Shown here: one piece after another, positions 17,220 through 27,060 of the stretch | How positions within the stretch are numbered: the first letter of the stretch is position 1 | Layout of the letters: each line of letters opens with the position of its first letter | DNA from: Enterobacteriaceae bacterium LSJC7 | Lineage (GTDB): Bacteria; Pseudomonadota; Gammaproteobacteria; Enterobacterales; Enterobacteriaceae | Length of the DNA stretch: 64,000 nucleotides | Direction of reading: 5' to 3' | NCBI GenBank assembly: GCA_000302695.1 | Contig: AMFN01000003.1 | Span: 186,001 to 250,000 of the forward strand | Translations under genes and position numbers: made by a program | Notes under the pieces: generated by a model | Told to the model about the DNA's origin: nothing | Database searches by the model: none | Seen by the model: the letters and a program-made list of their open reading frames with translations, nothing else

Positions 17220-17438
17220 TTACATCCAGAGGGCTTGTTGTCCTGACGGCGCGGGATGTGGCAAAACCGGGTTTGTTTCGCCTGGCTTCACGATGTAGCG
17301 CTGCACTGACTCCAGCGTCAGAAACGTGGCACTACAATTGACGTTCTGGCACTGGTGATAACGCTCTTTTGTGGTGTCGCTCATGTAGCGGCTGGTGCGG
17401 GCGTGGGCGGCGTGCTGGCATAACGGACAATGAAACAT
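17220..17438 (-). CDS. ogr: late-gene activator Ogr (P2 Ogr/Delta family)
   Basis: A 72-residue zinc-finger protein, as long as P2 Ogr, starting MFHCPLCQHAAHARTSRYMS. Four cysteines (CPLC and CQNVNC) bind zinc. It activates the phage late promoters. I start at 17438; the frame is open to 17471, but the P2 start fits exactly. A single copy at the left end, as in P2. Confidence 0.95.
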   Translation of the reverse strand: MFHCPLCQHAAHARTSRYMSDTTKERYHQCQNVNCSATFLTLESVQRYIVKPGETNPVLPHPAPSGQQALWM

Positions 17439-17514
17439 ATCAATCACCTCGGCTGGCTGTTCTGCATTCAATTTTAGCCATTAAAATCATATAAAACAAA
17501 CAGTTAATATTAAA

Positions 17515-18684
17515 TCAAACCTCATCACTTACAGATTCGTACCCCACATCGGAAAGCCTCACCTCAAGCTCTAAGCGCGTCGTGAAGCCGTTATTCCCGA
17601 GACTGTGAACCACCCTACTAATCAGCCAGGACTGCTTATCTATGACACGCTTAAACCCTGACACCCGGAGCGGCGTTTCGGGAAATAAATCAGCCCGTCC
17701 CAGCGCCAGCGTTATCGAAAATTCAGCCACGCCACGCTGCAGCTTGTCCCACTTCGCCTGAGCTGCCCGCATAGCCTGCGCCTTTGTCGCGTAGACCGTG
17801 GTCAGCGCCAGCACGTTATCCGCGTCACCAGCCATGTATTCACCTTCGCAGGCTTCCTGCTCTTTTTTAGCTTTGGCTTTCTTGCTGACCGGTGTCGCCT
17901 TTGGGTGCTGCAGCGCGCGCATGTGCTGCTGCTTTGGCTTGCGCTTCAGCGTCACTTTCTGCTTTTGCGGCTTCGGGTCTTTTGTGTGCAGCCATTTTGC
18001 CGTAACGCCGGTGTACGCTGCCCGGTCTGTAATCGCAAACTGATGACCGTCACCGTCGCTGCGCACCAGGGTCATCTGCGGCACCGGCTTGCCACTGGCC
18101 GTGACCGCACTGCCCGCCTTCAGAAACAGCAGCTTTCCGGCCTTCACTGACACCGCCGCCCCGTTGCGCTCCGCAAGCCGGGTCAGAAATACCGCGTCGG
18201 ACTCCTGCGACTGGTCAATATGTGGCACGGGTATCGTTTTCAGGGAGTCAGCGACACTGGCCGTCAGGTTATTACGCTGTGCGATGGTCGTGACCACGGC
18301 GTCAAGGGTGGTGTCGTGCCATGACTGCTCACGGCGTGAATTGAGCGTGCCGCGAAAGTCAGCGCTGCACGCCCGGATGGTCAGCGTATCCGGCGCGCCG
18401 CGATGCTCGATTTCGTCGACCGTAAAATCCCCCTTCCCGAGCAGGGCCGAACCCTGCCAGCCGAGGAACAGCGACAGGACCGCACCACGCGGCGGCAGTT
18501 CGACTTGTCCGTCACTGTCATCAAGTTCGATGTCGAGCTGGTCAGCCTCAAAGCCCCGGTTATCTGTCATGGTCAGCGATATCAGGCGGTCGCTGATATT
18601 GCGGGTAATATCCTCGCTGTTCATGGTCAGCATAAAGGCCGGTGCCAGACCGGCACCGGCGTCGGTCACCATGCTGGTTATCAT
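17515..18684 (-). CDS. D: tail protein gpD
   Basis: A 389-residue baseplate-hub/late tail protein of the P2 gpD family (P2 387). It forms the tail tip above the spike and is needed for tail completion. Overlaps the gpU stop by 4 bases. A Lys-rich low-complexity region in the middle (KQKVTLKRKPKQQHM) is a family feature. Confidence 0.9.
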   Translation of the reverse strand: MITSMVTDAGAGLAPAFMLTMNSEDITRNISDRLISLTMTDNRGFEADQLDIELDDSDGQVELPPRGAVLSLFLGWQGSALLGKGDFTVDEIEHRGAPDTLTIRACSADFRGTLNSRREQSWHDTTLDAVVTTIAQRNNLTASVADSLKTIPVPHIDQSQESDAVFLTRLAERNGAAVSVKAGKLLFLKAGSAVTASGKPVPQMTLVRSDGDGHQFAITDRAAYTGVTAKWLHTKDPKPQKQKVTLKRKPKQQHMRALQHPKATPVSKKAKAKKEQEACEGEYMAGDADNVLALTTVYATKAQAMRAAQAKWDKLQRGVAEFSITLALGRADLFPETPLRVSGFKRVIDKQSWLISRVVHSLGNNGFTTRLELEVRLSDVGYESVSDEV

Positions 18685-19145
18685 CCCGTCAGCCCTCCCG
18701 CTAGTTTACCGGCAGAGGTAACCAGATTGCCGACCTGCTGTTTCAGATCGCCCAGCATCGCCGTCAGGGATTCATCAACCCGCTTCAGTGACAAAGTAAA
18801 ATCAATCTTCCTAGCGGCACCGTCGCTGAAAAATTCCGCGTGCGTGGTGCTGACACGTTCAACAACGAACATCCCGAGAATATTGCCGGTTCCCTCAATC
18901 AGCGGCCACGCCCGCCCCTCGTCGGCCATTAACTCGACCATGCGCAGCGATATCGCGCCGCCGGTGATAGCCGGGTACAGCGTGCCGGAAAGCTGACACG
19001 ACGTTTCACCCTCCCCGAGATACTGATAAGCGGGCGGTTTACCGACCCGGTCATTTGAGGACCAGCGGTATTCACGCGAATACTGCATCGACTGGTAAGG
19101 CAGTGTGCGGCGTTCAAAAACGAACATTCCCAGCGCAAGCATCAT
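18681..19145 (-). CDS. U: tail terminator gpU
   Basis: 154 residues (P2 gpU 159), starting MMLALGMFVFERRTLPYQ like P2. The open frame extends upstream to 19481, but that part is antisense to gpT coding sequence in another frame and not real. Ends the tail tube. Confidence 0.92.
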   Translation of the reverse strand: MMLALGMFVFERRTLPYQSMQYSREYRWSSNDRVGKPPAYQYLGEGETSCQLSGTLYPAITGGAISLRMVELMADEGRAWPLIEGTGNILGMFVVERVSTTHAEFFSDGAARKIDFTLSLKRVDESLTAMLGDLKQQVGNLVTSAGKLAGGLTG

Positions 19146-19158
19146 CGTCAAATCCTCC

Positions 19159-21567
19159 TTAGTCGTGGCCCATGCTGGCGCGCTGGCGTGCGCGTTTGTC
19201 GCGTTCGTACTTCTCCAGCGCCTCGCGGACCTGACGGTCGAGCTGATGCCCCGGCGCATTTCCGCCAGCCAGCGTGATGTGATAGTCGGTTTTGCTCTGG
19301 TCAACGTATGAGCGTCCGGCGGGTGCCGTGACGGGCTGATACGCCCGGTAACCGCCGTAAGCGCTGGTCGGTTGAATGTAGCTGTTGCCCTGCGCGGCGA
19401 CGCTGGTCCGTTCGGCAGTCTTGTCCAGCTCGCCTGACTCTTTGCTGATAACACCGAGCTTTTCGAGCAGCCAGTCGACACCGCTACGCAGCTTGTTGAA
19501 AACGGTCAGCGGAGCCATAAACGCAGCGGCCAGCGCCTGACCGAACATCACGCCGACGTTTTTACAGCTTTCCAGTGTGTCTTTTGCTGCTTTTACAGGC
19601 TGCAACAGGTCTTTGAACCACTGCCAGACCACACGCAGCGCTGCGCCCAGGGCGTCAAAAATGGGTTTGAGTGGCGCGAACATTTCCCCCACCGGCGCGA
19701 AGGCAGCTTTCAGCCCCTCCACCACGCCTGAGAAAAATGCACCTATCGGTTCCCAGTATTTACGGATAAGCAGCACACCGGCGACAATGGCAGCGCCAAC
19801 GGCCACCACCGGCCACGTCAGCGCACCGAACGCCACACCCAGCACACCAGCAGCAGCCACAATCGCGTTAATACCCGCCACTACCGGCCAGGCGATTAAC
19901 CCGATACCGCCCAGCACACCCAGCACGGCCAGTGCGCCAGCGGTCACCGTGAAAAGGGTCTTCGTCAGCTCAGGATTGGCTTTCGCCCAGGCGGCCACTT
20001 TGCCCAGCCAGTCGGTGGCTGATACGGTCAGGCGACGCAACGCGGAATCCTGTTTTTCGAACACTTCAATCTGCAGGTCTTCCCATGCCGACTGAAGGTT
20101 TTTTAAATCGCCGTCGAGGTTGTCGGTCTGAATTTTGGCGATGCGCTCCGTGGTTCCGGCGGAATCCGTAATCGCCTGGCGCTTGTTGTCCAGCGAGCCA
20201 TTACCGGCAGCGGCGACGAGCTTAATCGCCCCCTTCATGGCTTCCTCACCAAAAATGACCTTGAGGTATTCCCCCTGTTCAGCGCTACCCAGTTTATTTT
20301 TTTCGAAAGAGCGATTGATGGATTTCAGGATACTGTAGACCGGCAGCATGTTGCCCTGTCGGTCACGGGTTTTGACGCCCAGCTCCGCTATTGCGTCAAC
20401 CGCTTTTCCCATTGGTGCCTGCAGGCGGTTGAATATGGCGCTGGTGCTGGTTCCCGCCATCGAGCCTTTGACACCATTGTCCGCCAGTATGCCAAGCATG
20501 GCGGTCGTGTCCTCAATGCTGGCCCCGGCGGCCTCAGCGATGGGCGCGACATATTTCATTGCCTCGCCCAACTCAACTAACCCGGTATTTGATGACGTAA
20601 AGCCTTTTGTCATCACGTCCGCCACGCGCTCAATCTCAGTGGTCGGCAGGTTAAAGGCCGATTGCATGTTGGTGATAATGTCCGCCGCTTCGGCAATGTC
20701 GACACCGGCGGCCAGACTCAGGTTAACCGTTGACCCGGTGGCCGCGAGCACGTCGTCGGCTTTATAGCCCGAACGGGCCAGCGTGGTCTGCGTTCGCGCC
20801 ACATCCCCCGGCGAGAAAGCGGTCGTCGCACCAATGTCGCGCGCCTGTTGGCGAATCTGCGCGAGCTTTTCGTCACTCTTGTCCAGCCCGAGAATGGCCT
20901 GGGTACCGGACATCTGTTTGTCGAAGCCAATGCCCGGCGCAATGAAACGCGATGCGCCGTAAAGCCCCGCCGTCGCCACACCGACACCCACCATCCCGGC
21001 ATTACGCACACTGGCAGCCATTCGCTGCCCGGTCTCATAACGGCTTTTCACCGCATTAAGCCGCGACTGCTGGGCGCTGACCTGCGCCAGTGCTGCCCGC
21101 TGGCGGTTAAGCTGCGCCGTGGTTTCGCTGATTGAGGTTTTGAGGCGGCGTTCATCCGCTGACAGCGTGCGTGTGTTGATGCCTGCCTGCTGCAGCTCGA
21201 CACGCTGGCGCTGTACCGACGTTCTCAGGCCGTTGTATTTCGTCTGCAGCTCCGCCGCCTGGCGTTTTGCCGCCTCCAGCGCCCGGGCCTGCGCGCGGGT
21301 GGGGTTTTCGGTGTTTTTAAACTGTACAGCCAGCGCACCGGCGTCGCGTTTCGCCTTCTGCAGCGCCTGACCGGTCACGGCCAGTTGTGCGCTCGCCTTG
21401 CGAAAACCGTCGATTCGTGACGCTTGCCCGTTAAGGCTGCTCAGTTGTTTTTGCGTGCCGCGAATATCACCCGACAGGGTTTTACTCGCGCTCTGGATGG
21501 ATTTAAGCGGTCGCGTTGCCTGGTCGACCGCTTTCAGTAATACCTCTAAACGCAGGTTTTTACTCAT
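19159..21567 (-). CDS. T: tail tape-measure protein gpT
   Basis: 802 residues (P2 gpT 815). A coiled-coil N-terminal part rich in Arg, Gln and Ala (about 1-170) is followed by a tape-measure core (GIGFDKQMSGTQAILGLDKS) and a hydrophobic region around residues 525-600. Sets tail length. The start overlaps the end of the E' frame. Confidence 0.93.
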   Translation of the reverse strand: MSKNLRLEVLLKAVDQATRPLKSIQSASKTLSGDIRGTQKQLSSLNGQASRIDGFRKASAQLAVTGQALQKAKRDAGALAVQFKNTENPTRAQARALEAAKRQAAELQTKYNGLRTSVQRQRVELQQAGINTRTLSADERRLKTSISETTAQLNRQRAALAQVSAQQSRLNAVKSRYETGQRMAASVRNAGMVGVGVATAGLYGASRFIAPGIGFDKQMSGTQAILGLDKSDEKLAQIRQQARDIGATTAFSPGDVARTQTTLARSGYKADDVLAATGSTVNLSLAAGVDIAEAADIITNMQSAFNLPTTEIERVADVMTKGFTSSNTGLVELGEAMKYVAPIAEAAGASIEDTTAMLGILADNGVKGSMAGTSTSAIFNRLQAPMGKAVDAIAELGVKTRDRQGNMLPVYSILKSINRSFEKNKLGSAEQGEYLKVIFGEEAMKGAIKLVAAAGNGSLDNKRQAITDSAGTTERIAKIQTDNLDGDLKNLQSAWEDLQIEVFEKQDSALRRLTVSATDWLGKVAAWAKANPELTKTLFTVTAGALAVLGVLGGIGLIAWPVVAGINAIVAAAGVLGVAFGALTWPVVAVGAAIVAGVLLIRKYWEPIGAFFSGVVEGLKAAFAPVGEMFAPLKPIFDALGAALRVVWQWFKDLLQPVKAAKDTLESCKNVGVMFGQALAAAFMAPLTVFNKLRSGVDWLLEKLGVISKESGELDKTAERTSVAAQGNSYIQPTSAYGGYRAYQPVTAPAGRSYVDQSKTDYHITLAGGNAPGHQLDRQVREALEKYERDKRARQRASMGHD

Positions 21568-21739
21568 GATGGTTCCCGCTACGCTGCAGCGCCTTCTCTC
21601 GCCAGCTCAAAATCTCAGTCAGGCTCATGGTGTAAAGCTCTGACGGCGGCCAGTGGAAAATTACCGCGATGTCCGCCATCAGGTCGTTAACCGTCAGTGA
21701 GGGTGGGAAATTCAGTGCGCCGAGTTCGGCGACAAAAAA
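21560..21739 (-). CDS. gpE' extension reached by -1 frameshift in gene E
   Basis: In gene E the heptamer T_TTT_TTG lies at 21739-21733 in the zero frame. A -1 slip there leads into a frame continuing VAELGALNFPPSLTVNDLMA and onward to TAA at 21560-21562, overlapping the gpT start. P2 makes its E+E' tail-assembly chaperone by the same slip. Seen: heptamer, phase and long -1 frame; the slip itself is known for P2. Confidence 0.85.
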   Translation of the reverse strand, partial: FFVAELGALNFPPSLTVNDLMADIAVIFHWPPSELYTMSLTEILSWREKALQRSGNHHE

Positions 21740-22047
21740 CCAATCACCTTCCCGGCAAGGGTCAGCAGGTCGGGCAGCTCCATCGCACTGACTTCGGCCT
21801 CGGTCAGCGCCGGATACGTCATGCGCGGCAGCACCTTAATCAGCGCATCGACCTCTGACTGCGCCACGGCGGCGAGGCTTACACCGCGCAGTGTACCTGC
21901 AGTGGGTTTTATCAGCGTCACCGCCTCAATCGTCTGACCGGCACGCTTCACCGGCACGTCAAGCGTAACCAGATTCGGATTAACGGTGGCGATTTCATTG
22001 CCTTCATTGTCGATAAATTCCGGCTTGTTTTTCTGAGGTCTTGCCAT
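21712..22047 (-). CDS. E: tail assembly chaperone gpE
   Basis: 111 residues from ATG 22047 (MARPQKNKPEFID); the upstream ATG at 22062 is less likely. It includes the family sequence TLRGVSLAAVAQSEVDALIK. It ends 21 bases after the slippery heptamer. Together with the frameshifted product it guides assembly of the tape measure. Confidence 0.88.
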   Translation of the reverse strand: MARPQKNKPEFIDNEGNEIATVNPNLVTLDVPVKRAGQTIEAVTLIKPTAGTLRGVSLAAVAQSEVDALIKVLPRMTYPALTEAEVSAMELPDLLTLAGKVIGFLSPNSAH

Positions 22048-22103
22048 GATGGTTGTCTCCATTTTGAATTATCACCGGCCAGCCACGCTGACCGGTCAGG
22101 AAA

Positions 22104-22622
22104 TTACAGGCCGATTGCGCGGCGGTGCTGCTCCAGTCGGTCAGTGCCGTTCACTTTCTCGACCATGTTCACGGTGTCGATTTCGATAATGTCGCTGCCG
22201 TCAATCGTCAGGCGGTAATACGTGCAGGCCGTCGAGATTTTCGTCGTGGACAGCTCACCCTGCTTACTCTCGCCGCCGTCGAGTTCTTTGTGACGTCCGC
22301 GCATTACCACTTCCACGGCGACGATTTCGCCGGTGTCGTCGCGCTGATAAGAGCCAGCAAAGCGCAGCGGCACCGCATCAGCGCCCGGCGCGGCGTACTG
22401 CGCCCACAGCGCCACATCCGGCAGGCCACCGACAGACCATTCGACGGTTAACGCCTCATCGTCGAGACCAAGGTCAACGGTCGCGGCACCGTTCATGCCA
22501 CCGCCGCGCCAGTTCTCAAGCTTGCGGGTCAGCTTTGGCAGCGTGACGGACTCAACAACACCCATGTAGCTAAGGCCGTCGTTGAAAAGATTCAGGTATT
22601 TCAGGACTCGGGGTAATGCCAT
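22104..22622 (-). CDS. FII: major tail tube protein gpFII
   Basis: 172 residues, the same as P2 FII. MALPRVLKYLNLFNDG at the start is the P2-type N-terminus. Forms the inner tube of the contractile tail. Eleven bases after FI. Confidence 0.95.
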   Translation of the reverse strand: MALPRVLKYLNLFNDGLSYMGVVESVTLPKLTRKLENWRGGGMNGAATVDLGLDDEALTVEWSVGGLPDVALWAQYAAPGADAVPLRFAGSYQRDDTGEIVAVEVVMRGRHKELDGGESKQGELSTTKISTACTYYRLTIDGSDIIEIDTVNMVEKVNGTDRLEQHRRAIGL

Positions 22623-22633
22623 GTTTCAGATCC

Positions 22634-23821
22634 TTAGTTGCTGACAGACGCGGCCAGATTGACCAGGTAAGTGTCGGTGATGCGCTGGCGCAGAATGAGG
22701 TTTTCAAGCGGCGGGACGGGCGTGTAGTCGTAGTCGATGTACAGTTTTCCGGCCTTGAGCGTGTCCTTGTCGTTCGACTCTTCATCGAACCAGCATGAGC
22801 CGTCGACAATGTAGCCGTTAGATTTCAGCTCGCGGAATTTCGCGTTGATGCCGTCCACAATGTCGCGAATCAGGCTTGCGGTAATCGGCTTATCGACCGC
22901 CCACATGTGCGCCTCGGCCATTGTGTCGGCCAGCACCTGCGCGGTGCGGGTGTAGTTCTCAAAGAGGAATAACGGGTCATCCGAGCAGGTGCGGTTCCCC
23001 CAGAATCTGAAGCCGTCTTTACGCACCAGTGTCGTGACGCCAGCCTCGTTTAACAGGTCCGCATCGGTGCCGGATGCCTGCAAATCCCAGAACACTGACG
23101 CACTGATACCGGTGACACCTTGGACGCCGACGTTTGACAGGGTTTTATGCCAGCCGACCGTCTGGTCGATATACGCACGCAGGCCGAGCGCACGCGCCGT
23201 GGCGTATGCCGTGGTGGTTGCGTTTGCCGTGGTATCCCACGCGAGGAAGTCAGGCCAGATGACCATAAGCTCACGCTGACTGAAGTTATCGCGGTAGTTA
23301 ATCGCCTCTGAAATGGTCTTACAGCCCCACGCGCTGACGTAACCAAACGCACGCAGGCTGATACACACCGACGCGAGCGCGGTCGCCACCTCCTGCGGAT
23401 CCAGCCCCGGCACGCCAAGAATGCGCGGCTTAACGCCGGTTACCGCCTCAGCGGTCAGCAACGCCTTAAGCCCGGTGTATTTGCCATCTGCACCCGTGCC
23501 GCCAATAACATTTGAAATGGTTTTCGCGCGGGCGGCGTCCGGGTCACTGTCTTGGCCTTCCTCCACGCGCACGACCACGACAACGGGTTTCGCCTGGTCT
23601 GCGATAGCCTGCAGCGATGCCGCCAGCGTGCCGGTTTTCCCCGCTTTCGCAATGGCACTTTGTACGCCGGTAATCAGGACCGGCTCATTAAGCGGGAATG
23701 TGGCTACATCCGCATCATTCGCGGTGCATACCATGCCAATGATGGCGGTTGAAACAGTGGAAATGACGCGCGTGCCGTCGTTGATTTCGAGCACCTGCAC
23801 GCCGTGGTGATAATCACTCAT
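22634..23821 (-). CDS. FI: major tail sheath protein gpFI
   Basis: 395 residues (P2 396), beginning [18 protein letters not shown] and containing the sheath-family block [18 protein letters not shown]. First gene of the FI-FII-E-T-U-D transcription unit. Confidence 0.95.
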   Translation of the reverse strand: MSDYHHGVQVLEINDGTRVISTVSTAIIGMVCTANDADVATFPLNEPVLITGVQSAIAKAGKTGTLAASLQAIADQAKPVVVVVRVEEGQDSDPDAARAKTISNVIGGTGADGKYTGLKALLTAEAVTGVKPRILGVPGLDPQEVATALASVCISLRAFGYVSAWGCKTISEAINYRDNFSQRELMVIWPDFLAWDTTANATTTAYATARALGLRAYIDQTVGWHKTLSNVGVQGVTGISASVFWDLQASGTDADLLNEAGVTTLVRKDGFRFWGNRTCSDDPLFLFENYTRTAQVLADTMAEAHMWAVDKPITASLIRDIVDGINAKFRELKSNGYIVDGSCWFDEESNDKDTLKAGKLYIDYDYTPVPPLENLILRQRITDTYLVNLAASVSN

Positions 23822-23924
23822 CCGGTTAACTCCGTGGTTAATGGGCAGGTGTCATTGTCCTGGCGGGACCGGTGGCGGGCTATGCGTGGCTGATGGGTGA
23901 GCGCTGGCACATACACAGGGCATG

Positions 23925-23945
23925 AAAAAGCGGGCCTGCGCCCGC
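23925..23945 (-). terminator. terminator after gene G
   Basis: On the minus strand GCGGGC, loop GCAG, GCCCGC, then five T residues, 5 bases after the G stop. Confidence 0.75.
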
Positions 23946-23950
23946 CTTCG

Positions 23951-24376
23951 TTATTCTGGTTTGACCGGCCAGTCGATATCGGGCGCGGTGGACGTGTCGA
24001 CCGCCCCCAGCGCCTTAATATAACCGAGCCACAAAATCAGGCTTTCCCTGTCCTCATCACTGATGATGCCGAGCTGCAGCTCGGTCTGCCACACGCTTAT
24101 CATATCTTTGGCTTCAATGACCAACTGCTCGCGCTGCACATTTGCCAGCGCCACCAGTTCAGCCGGGTCCGGGGGTGGCAGCGCAACCCAACACGGCAGG
24201 TTATCGTCACCCACCCCACGCACCATTCCCTCAGGGGCATCAGCCATAAATCCCGCTGCATCATCAGCACTGATTGCCACACCGTCACCCGGCCACGTTC
24301 CGGCCTGCAGGTAATCATCCTTAAGTGACAGCGGATAAAAGGCATTTTCTGACGGGCTAAACATATAATCTGTCAT
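23951..24376 (-). CDS. G: tail fibre assembly protein gpG (Tfa family)
   Basis: 141 residues from ATG 24376 (MTDYMFSPSENAFYP), a Tfa-type chaperone. The C-terminal WPVKPE is common in the family. Its start overlaps the gpH stop (TGATG). Helps fold the fibre encoded just upstream. Confidence 0.88.
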   Translation of the reverse strand: MTDYMFSPSENAFYPLSLKDDYLQAGTWPGDGVAISADDAAGFMADAPEGMVRGVGDDNLPCWVALPPPDPAELVALANVQREQLVIEAKDMISVWQTELQLGIISDEDRESLILWLGYIKALGAVDTSTAPDIDWPVKPE

Positions 24377-25203
24377 CAGTACCCCACACCCCATACGGTT
24401 ACAGTTGAATTTGATTTGCTGTAGGCACAGGCCGCCTTAAATCTTGCGCGGTCCACAATGGCGGCACTGACAAATGGCATGCCGCTCACGGCATAAATGA
24501 CTGAGTTCGTCAGCGACGGATTAACTGATAAGCAGGCATTCGGAAACGCAATTGGCCATGTGCTTTCTACCGACGCCATACTGCCGTCTGGTGCCTGCGT
24601 TACCGACACGGATTTCCACTGGATCAGCATATTTCCCCGCACACCTGAAATCATACCCGGCACGGAAATGTAACCCGCCGTACTGCCAAGCCCTGACGCC
24701 GCTGGCATTGTTGCGCCTGTATCCAGCCCTAAACCCAAAACAGACTTGTCCACATATTCACGCGTCGCCAGCACGACCGCCGGGTCGATTTTCAGCGTGA
24801 TGGACGAAATCGCAGACACGGCCAGCACCATGCGAATCGTCTGCGTGCGCCCGCTGCCCTCGGCAAGCTGCGGCTTGTAACTCTCTGCACAGTTGCCGAC
24901 CGCAATCAGGATGCCGTTATCGTCAAAAAGACCTACCTCTCGTATCCAGAATCCCCCCTCATTTTCCGGGATGATTTGCTCGGCGATAATCTGCCCGGCG
25001 TTATTCGGGTCAACGCTGAGTGAGTTCAGCGGCGCGATACGTTTCTGATTGACCAGCGCGGTCTGCGCCGGGTCCGGCATCGGCAGCACACCGCCACCGT
25101 CACCTACCGCCATTTGTGTAATACTGAGCTTCTGGCCGAGCGCGGTCGCGTTCGCCAGCATTGCCGCGCCCTGAGTGGTCAGGGTGGCGTAGTATTTAGT
25201 CAT
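24376..25203 (-). CDS. H: short tail fibre protein gpH
   Basis: 275 residues, less than half of P2 gpH (669). Residues 1-150 are the conserved baseplate-attachment domain (MTKYYATLTTQGAAMLANAT, GFWIREVGLFDDNG). The last 100 or so (PGMISGVRGNMLIQW to AACAYSKSNSTVTVWGVGY) resemble gp53-like fibre tip domains. The long shaft of P2 is missing, yet start, stop and overlaps with gpI and gpG are clean, so it looks like a compact fibre rather than a damaged one. Determines receptor choice. Confidence 0.85.
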   Translation of the reverse strand: MTKYYATLTTQGAAMLANATALGQKLSITQMAVGDGGGVLPMPDPAQTALVNQKRIAPLNSLSVDPNNAGQIIAEQIIPENEGGFWIREVGLFDDNGILIAVGNCAESYKPQLAEGSGRTQTIRMVLAVSAISSITLKIDPAVVLATREYVDKSVLGLGLDTGATMPAASGLGSTAGYISVPGMISGVRGNMLIQWKSVSVTQAPDGSMASVESTWPIAFPNACLSVNPSLTNSVIYAVSGMPFVSAAIVDRARFKAACAYSKSNSTVTVWGVGY

Positions 25204-25808
25204 GTACTCACCTTTAATTCGTCAATCACCTGGACGGCAGAGGCCGTGAAATACTCACCACCGACCACTATTTCCTCGGGGGTGTACGGATAAACCGTCA
25301 GCGCGTCGCCGTCATAACAGCCCGCGCCGACATACAACTCGCCTGAGGTGCTCAGACTGATGACAAGCCCGGTCAGATGGCGGCTTGCCGGTTTTGCATC
25401 GTTTATCAGGCGTTCAAGCTCCTGATACATTTCTTCTGTAATGCCGCTTTCCAGCACGCCAACCACTAAACGGAATGTGCCTGGCTCCTCGTCGAGCTGC
25501 CACCATTCGCGCACCTCAATCAGATACCCGAGCGGCTCGACCACGCGTCGTAATGCGCTGATGGTTCCTTTGTGCAGATGGACATAAAACGACGACGCAA
25601 TGACGCTGCGTTTGGTGGCCTCCGTCCAGCTCTCGTCCCAGCGGTCAACCGACAGCGCCCACGCCAGATACGGCAGCAGGTTTACCGGGCAGGTTTGCGG
25701 GTTCCACAACGTGCGCAATGGCACCGGCACGCGCTCAATCTGCGCCAGTGCATCAGCGGCGGCCACCTCCAGCGCTGACGACCCGACAGGCAGTAGTCGG
25801 TCACTCAT
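25200..25808 (-). CDS. I: baseplate protein gpI
   Basis: 202 residues (P2 gpI 176). I start at ATG 25808 (MSDRLLPVGSSALEVAAADA), the P2-like N-terminus; the upstream open part is Arg-rich and overlaps J. P2 tail protein I family. Confidence 0.9.
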   Translation of the reverse strand: MSDRLLPVGSSALEVAAADALAQIERVPVPLRTLWNPQTCPVNLLPYLAWALSVDRWDESWTEATKRSVIASSFYVHLHKGTISALRRVVEPLGYLIEVREWWQLDEEPGTFRLVVGVLESGITEEMYQELERLINDAKPASRHLTGLVISLSTSGELYVGAGCYDGDALTVYPYTPEEIVVGGEYFTASAVQVIDELKVST

Positions 25809-26709
25809 CCGAACCCCCGACACGAATGCTGTAACCGATACAGTGCGACGCCTGCGACGCATTCAGCACGATATCGGCCATCGGGGCTTTAAGCTCGACG
25901 CGCTGCACACCCTCGACATGCAGCGCGGCGTAAATGGCAGACAGGCGGATATCACGCCCAAGGCGGCGCTGCTCGCTGATATAGCCCTGCAGTTTCTGCT
26001 CTGATGCCTGGCGGACCAGCTCCGCTTCCGGGCCGGGGTACAGGTACAGCGTTGCATCAATGCGATACGGCACAATTTCCGCTGACAGCACCGTCACGCG
26101 GTCCGCCACGGTGCGCACCGGCTCTGACTGCGCCACCGCATCCACCGCCGCGATAAGGTCATCACTGGCCGTGCCGTCTCCCTCGCGTGACAGCACGTAA
26201 ATCGTCACGTACGCCGGACGCGGACTGGTGACCGCCACGTCAGCGACACGCCCGTCCGCACTGCGACAGCCGTATTCATACGCGCCGCCCGGCGAGGCCC
26301 AGCTCAGCCCCTCAAACGCTTGTTGCGCCCGGATGCGCAGGTCGGTGTCAGACTCCATGACGGCAGGCGTCGGCGGAATAGTGGTTGCGTCTTCCGGGGT
26401 GATGGTCAGGCGCGTGGTGTTGTTATTGGCCGCCACGACGTCAAGGTCATTGCCGGTGGCATACGCCAGCATCACGCCGAGCGCCGCCTCGTTGACGCGC
26501 TGACGCCAGACAACCTCACGGTAAGCATTTTCCTGAAGGAGCTTTACCAGTGGCTCAGACTCCAGCGCCAGCGTCGCAGCAACCGCCGCCTGCCGGTCCT
26601 CGGGATAGAGCGAAATCAGGGTCGCGATGCGCTCCGCGAGAAGGGTTTCATAATCCAGTACCTCAACCACATCCGGCACGGGTAACTGACTCAGGTCAAC
26701 GGTAGCCAT
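25801..26709 (-). CDS. J: baseplate wedge protein gpJ
   Basis: 302 residues, the length of P2 gpJ, of the gp47/baseplate-J family. Conserved SPGGAYEYGCRSADGRVADV block in the middle. Overlaps I by 8 bases. Confidence 0.95.
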   Translation of the reverse strand: MATVDLSQLPVPDVVEVLDYETLLAERIATLISLYPEDRQAAVAATLALESEPLVKLLQENAYREVVWRQRVNEAALGVMLAYATGNDLDVVAANNNTTRLTITPEDATTIPPTPAVMESDTDLRIRAQQAFEGLSWASPGGAYEYGCRSADGRVADVAVTSPRPAYVTIYVLSREGDGTASDDLIAAVDAVAQSEPVRTVADRVTVLSAEIVPYRIDATLYLYPGPEAELVRQASEQKLQGYISEQRRLGRDIRLSAIYAALHVEGVQRVELKAPMADIVLNASQASHCIGYSIRVGGSDE

Positions 26710-26715
26710 AACGTT

Positions 26716-27060
26716 TTAACTCAGCGAGATAGTGGTGGTAACAAGCGCACCGGTATCGGTACGCGCGCCGGTGATATCAACGAATAACGCGCCGTTTGCG
26801 CCGGATTCAAAACTGACCGAGTTCAGCCTGATGCGCGGCTCCCAGCGCTGAATCGCGGCATAACACGCCACCATAATCTGCAGACGTAGCGCCGGGGTCT
26901 GCGGCATATCAATCAGCGCTGACAACAGGGAGCCGTAATCACGGCGCATCACCCGCGAGCCGACCGGCGTCAACAGAATATCGCGCACGCTCTGGCCGAT
27001 ATGCTCCACGTCGCTGACTGCCCTGCCGGTGTGACGGTTCATGCCGGTGTAATCCGTCAT
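26716..27060 (-). CDS. W: baseplate wedge protein gpW (gp25-like)
   Basis: 114 residues (P2 115) with the lysozyme-like gp25 fold sequence DILLTPVGSRVMRRDYGSLL. Overlaps V by 4 bases. Confidence 0.95.
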   Translation of the reverse strand: MTDYTGMNRHTGRAVSDVEHIGQSVRDILLTPVGSRVMRRDYGSLLSALIDMPQTPALRLQIMVACYAAIQRWEPRIRLNSVSFESGANGALFVDITGARTDTGALVTTTISLS

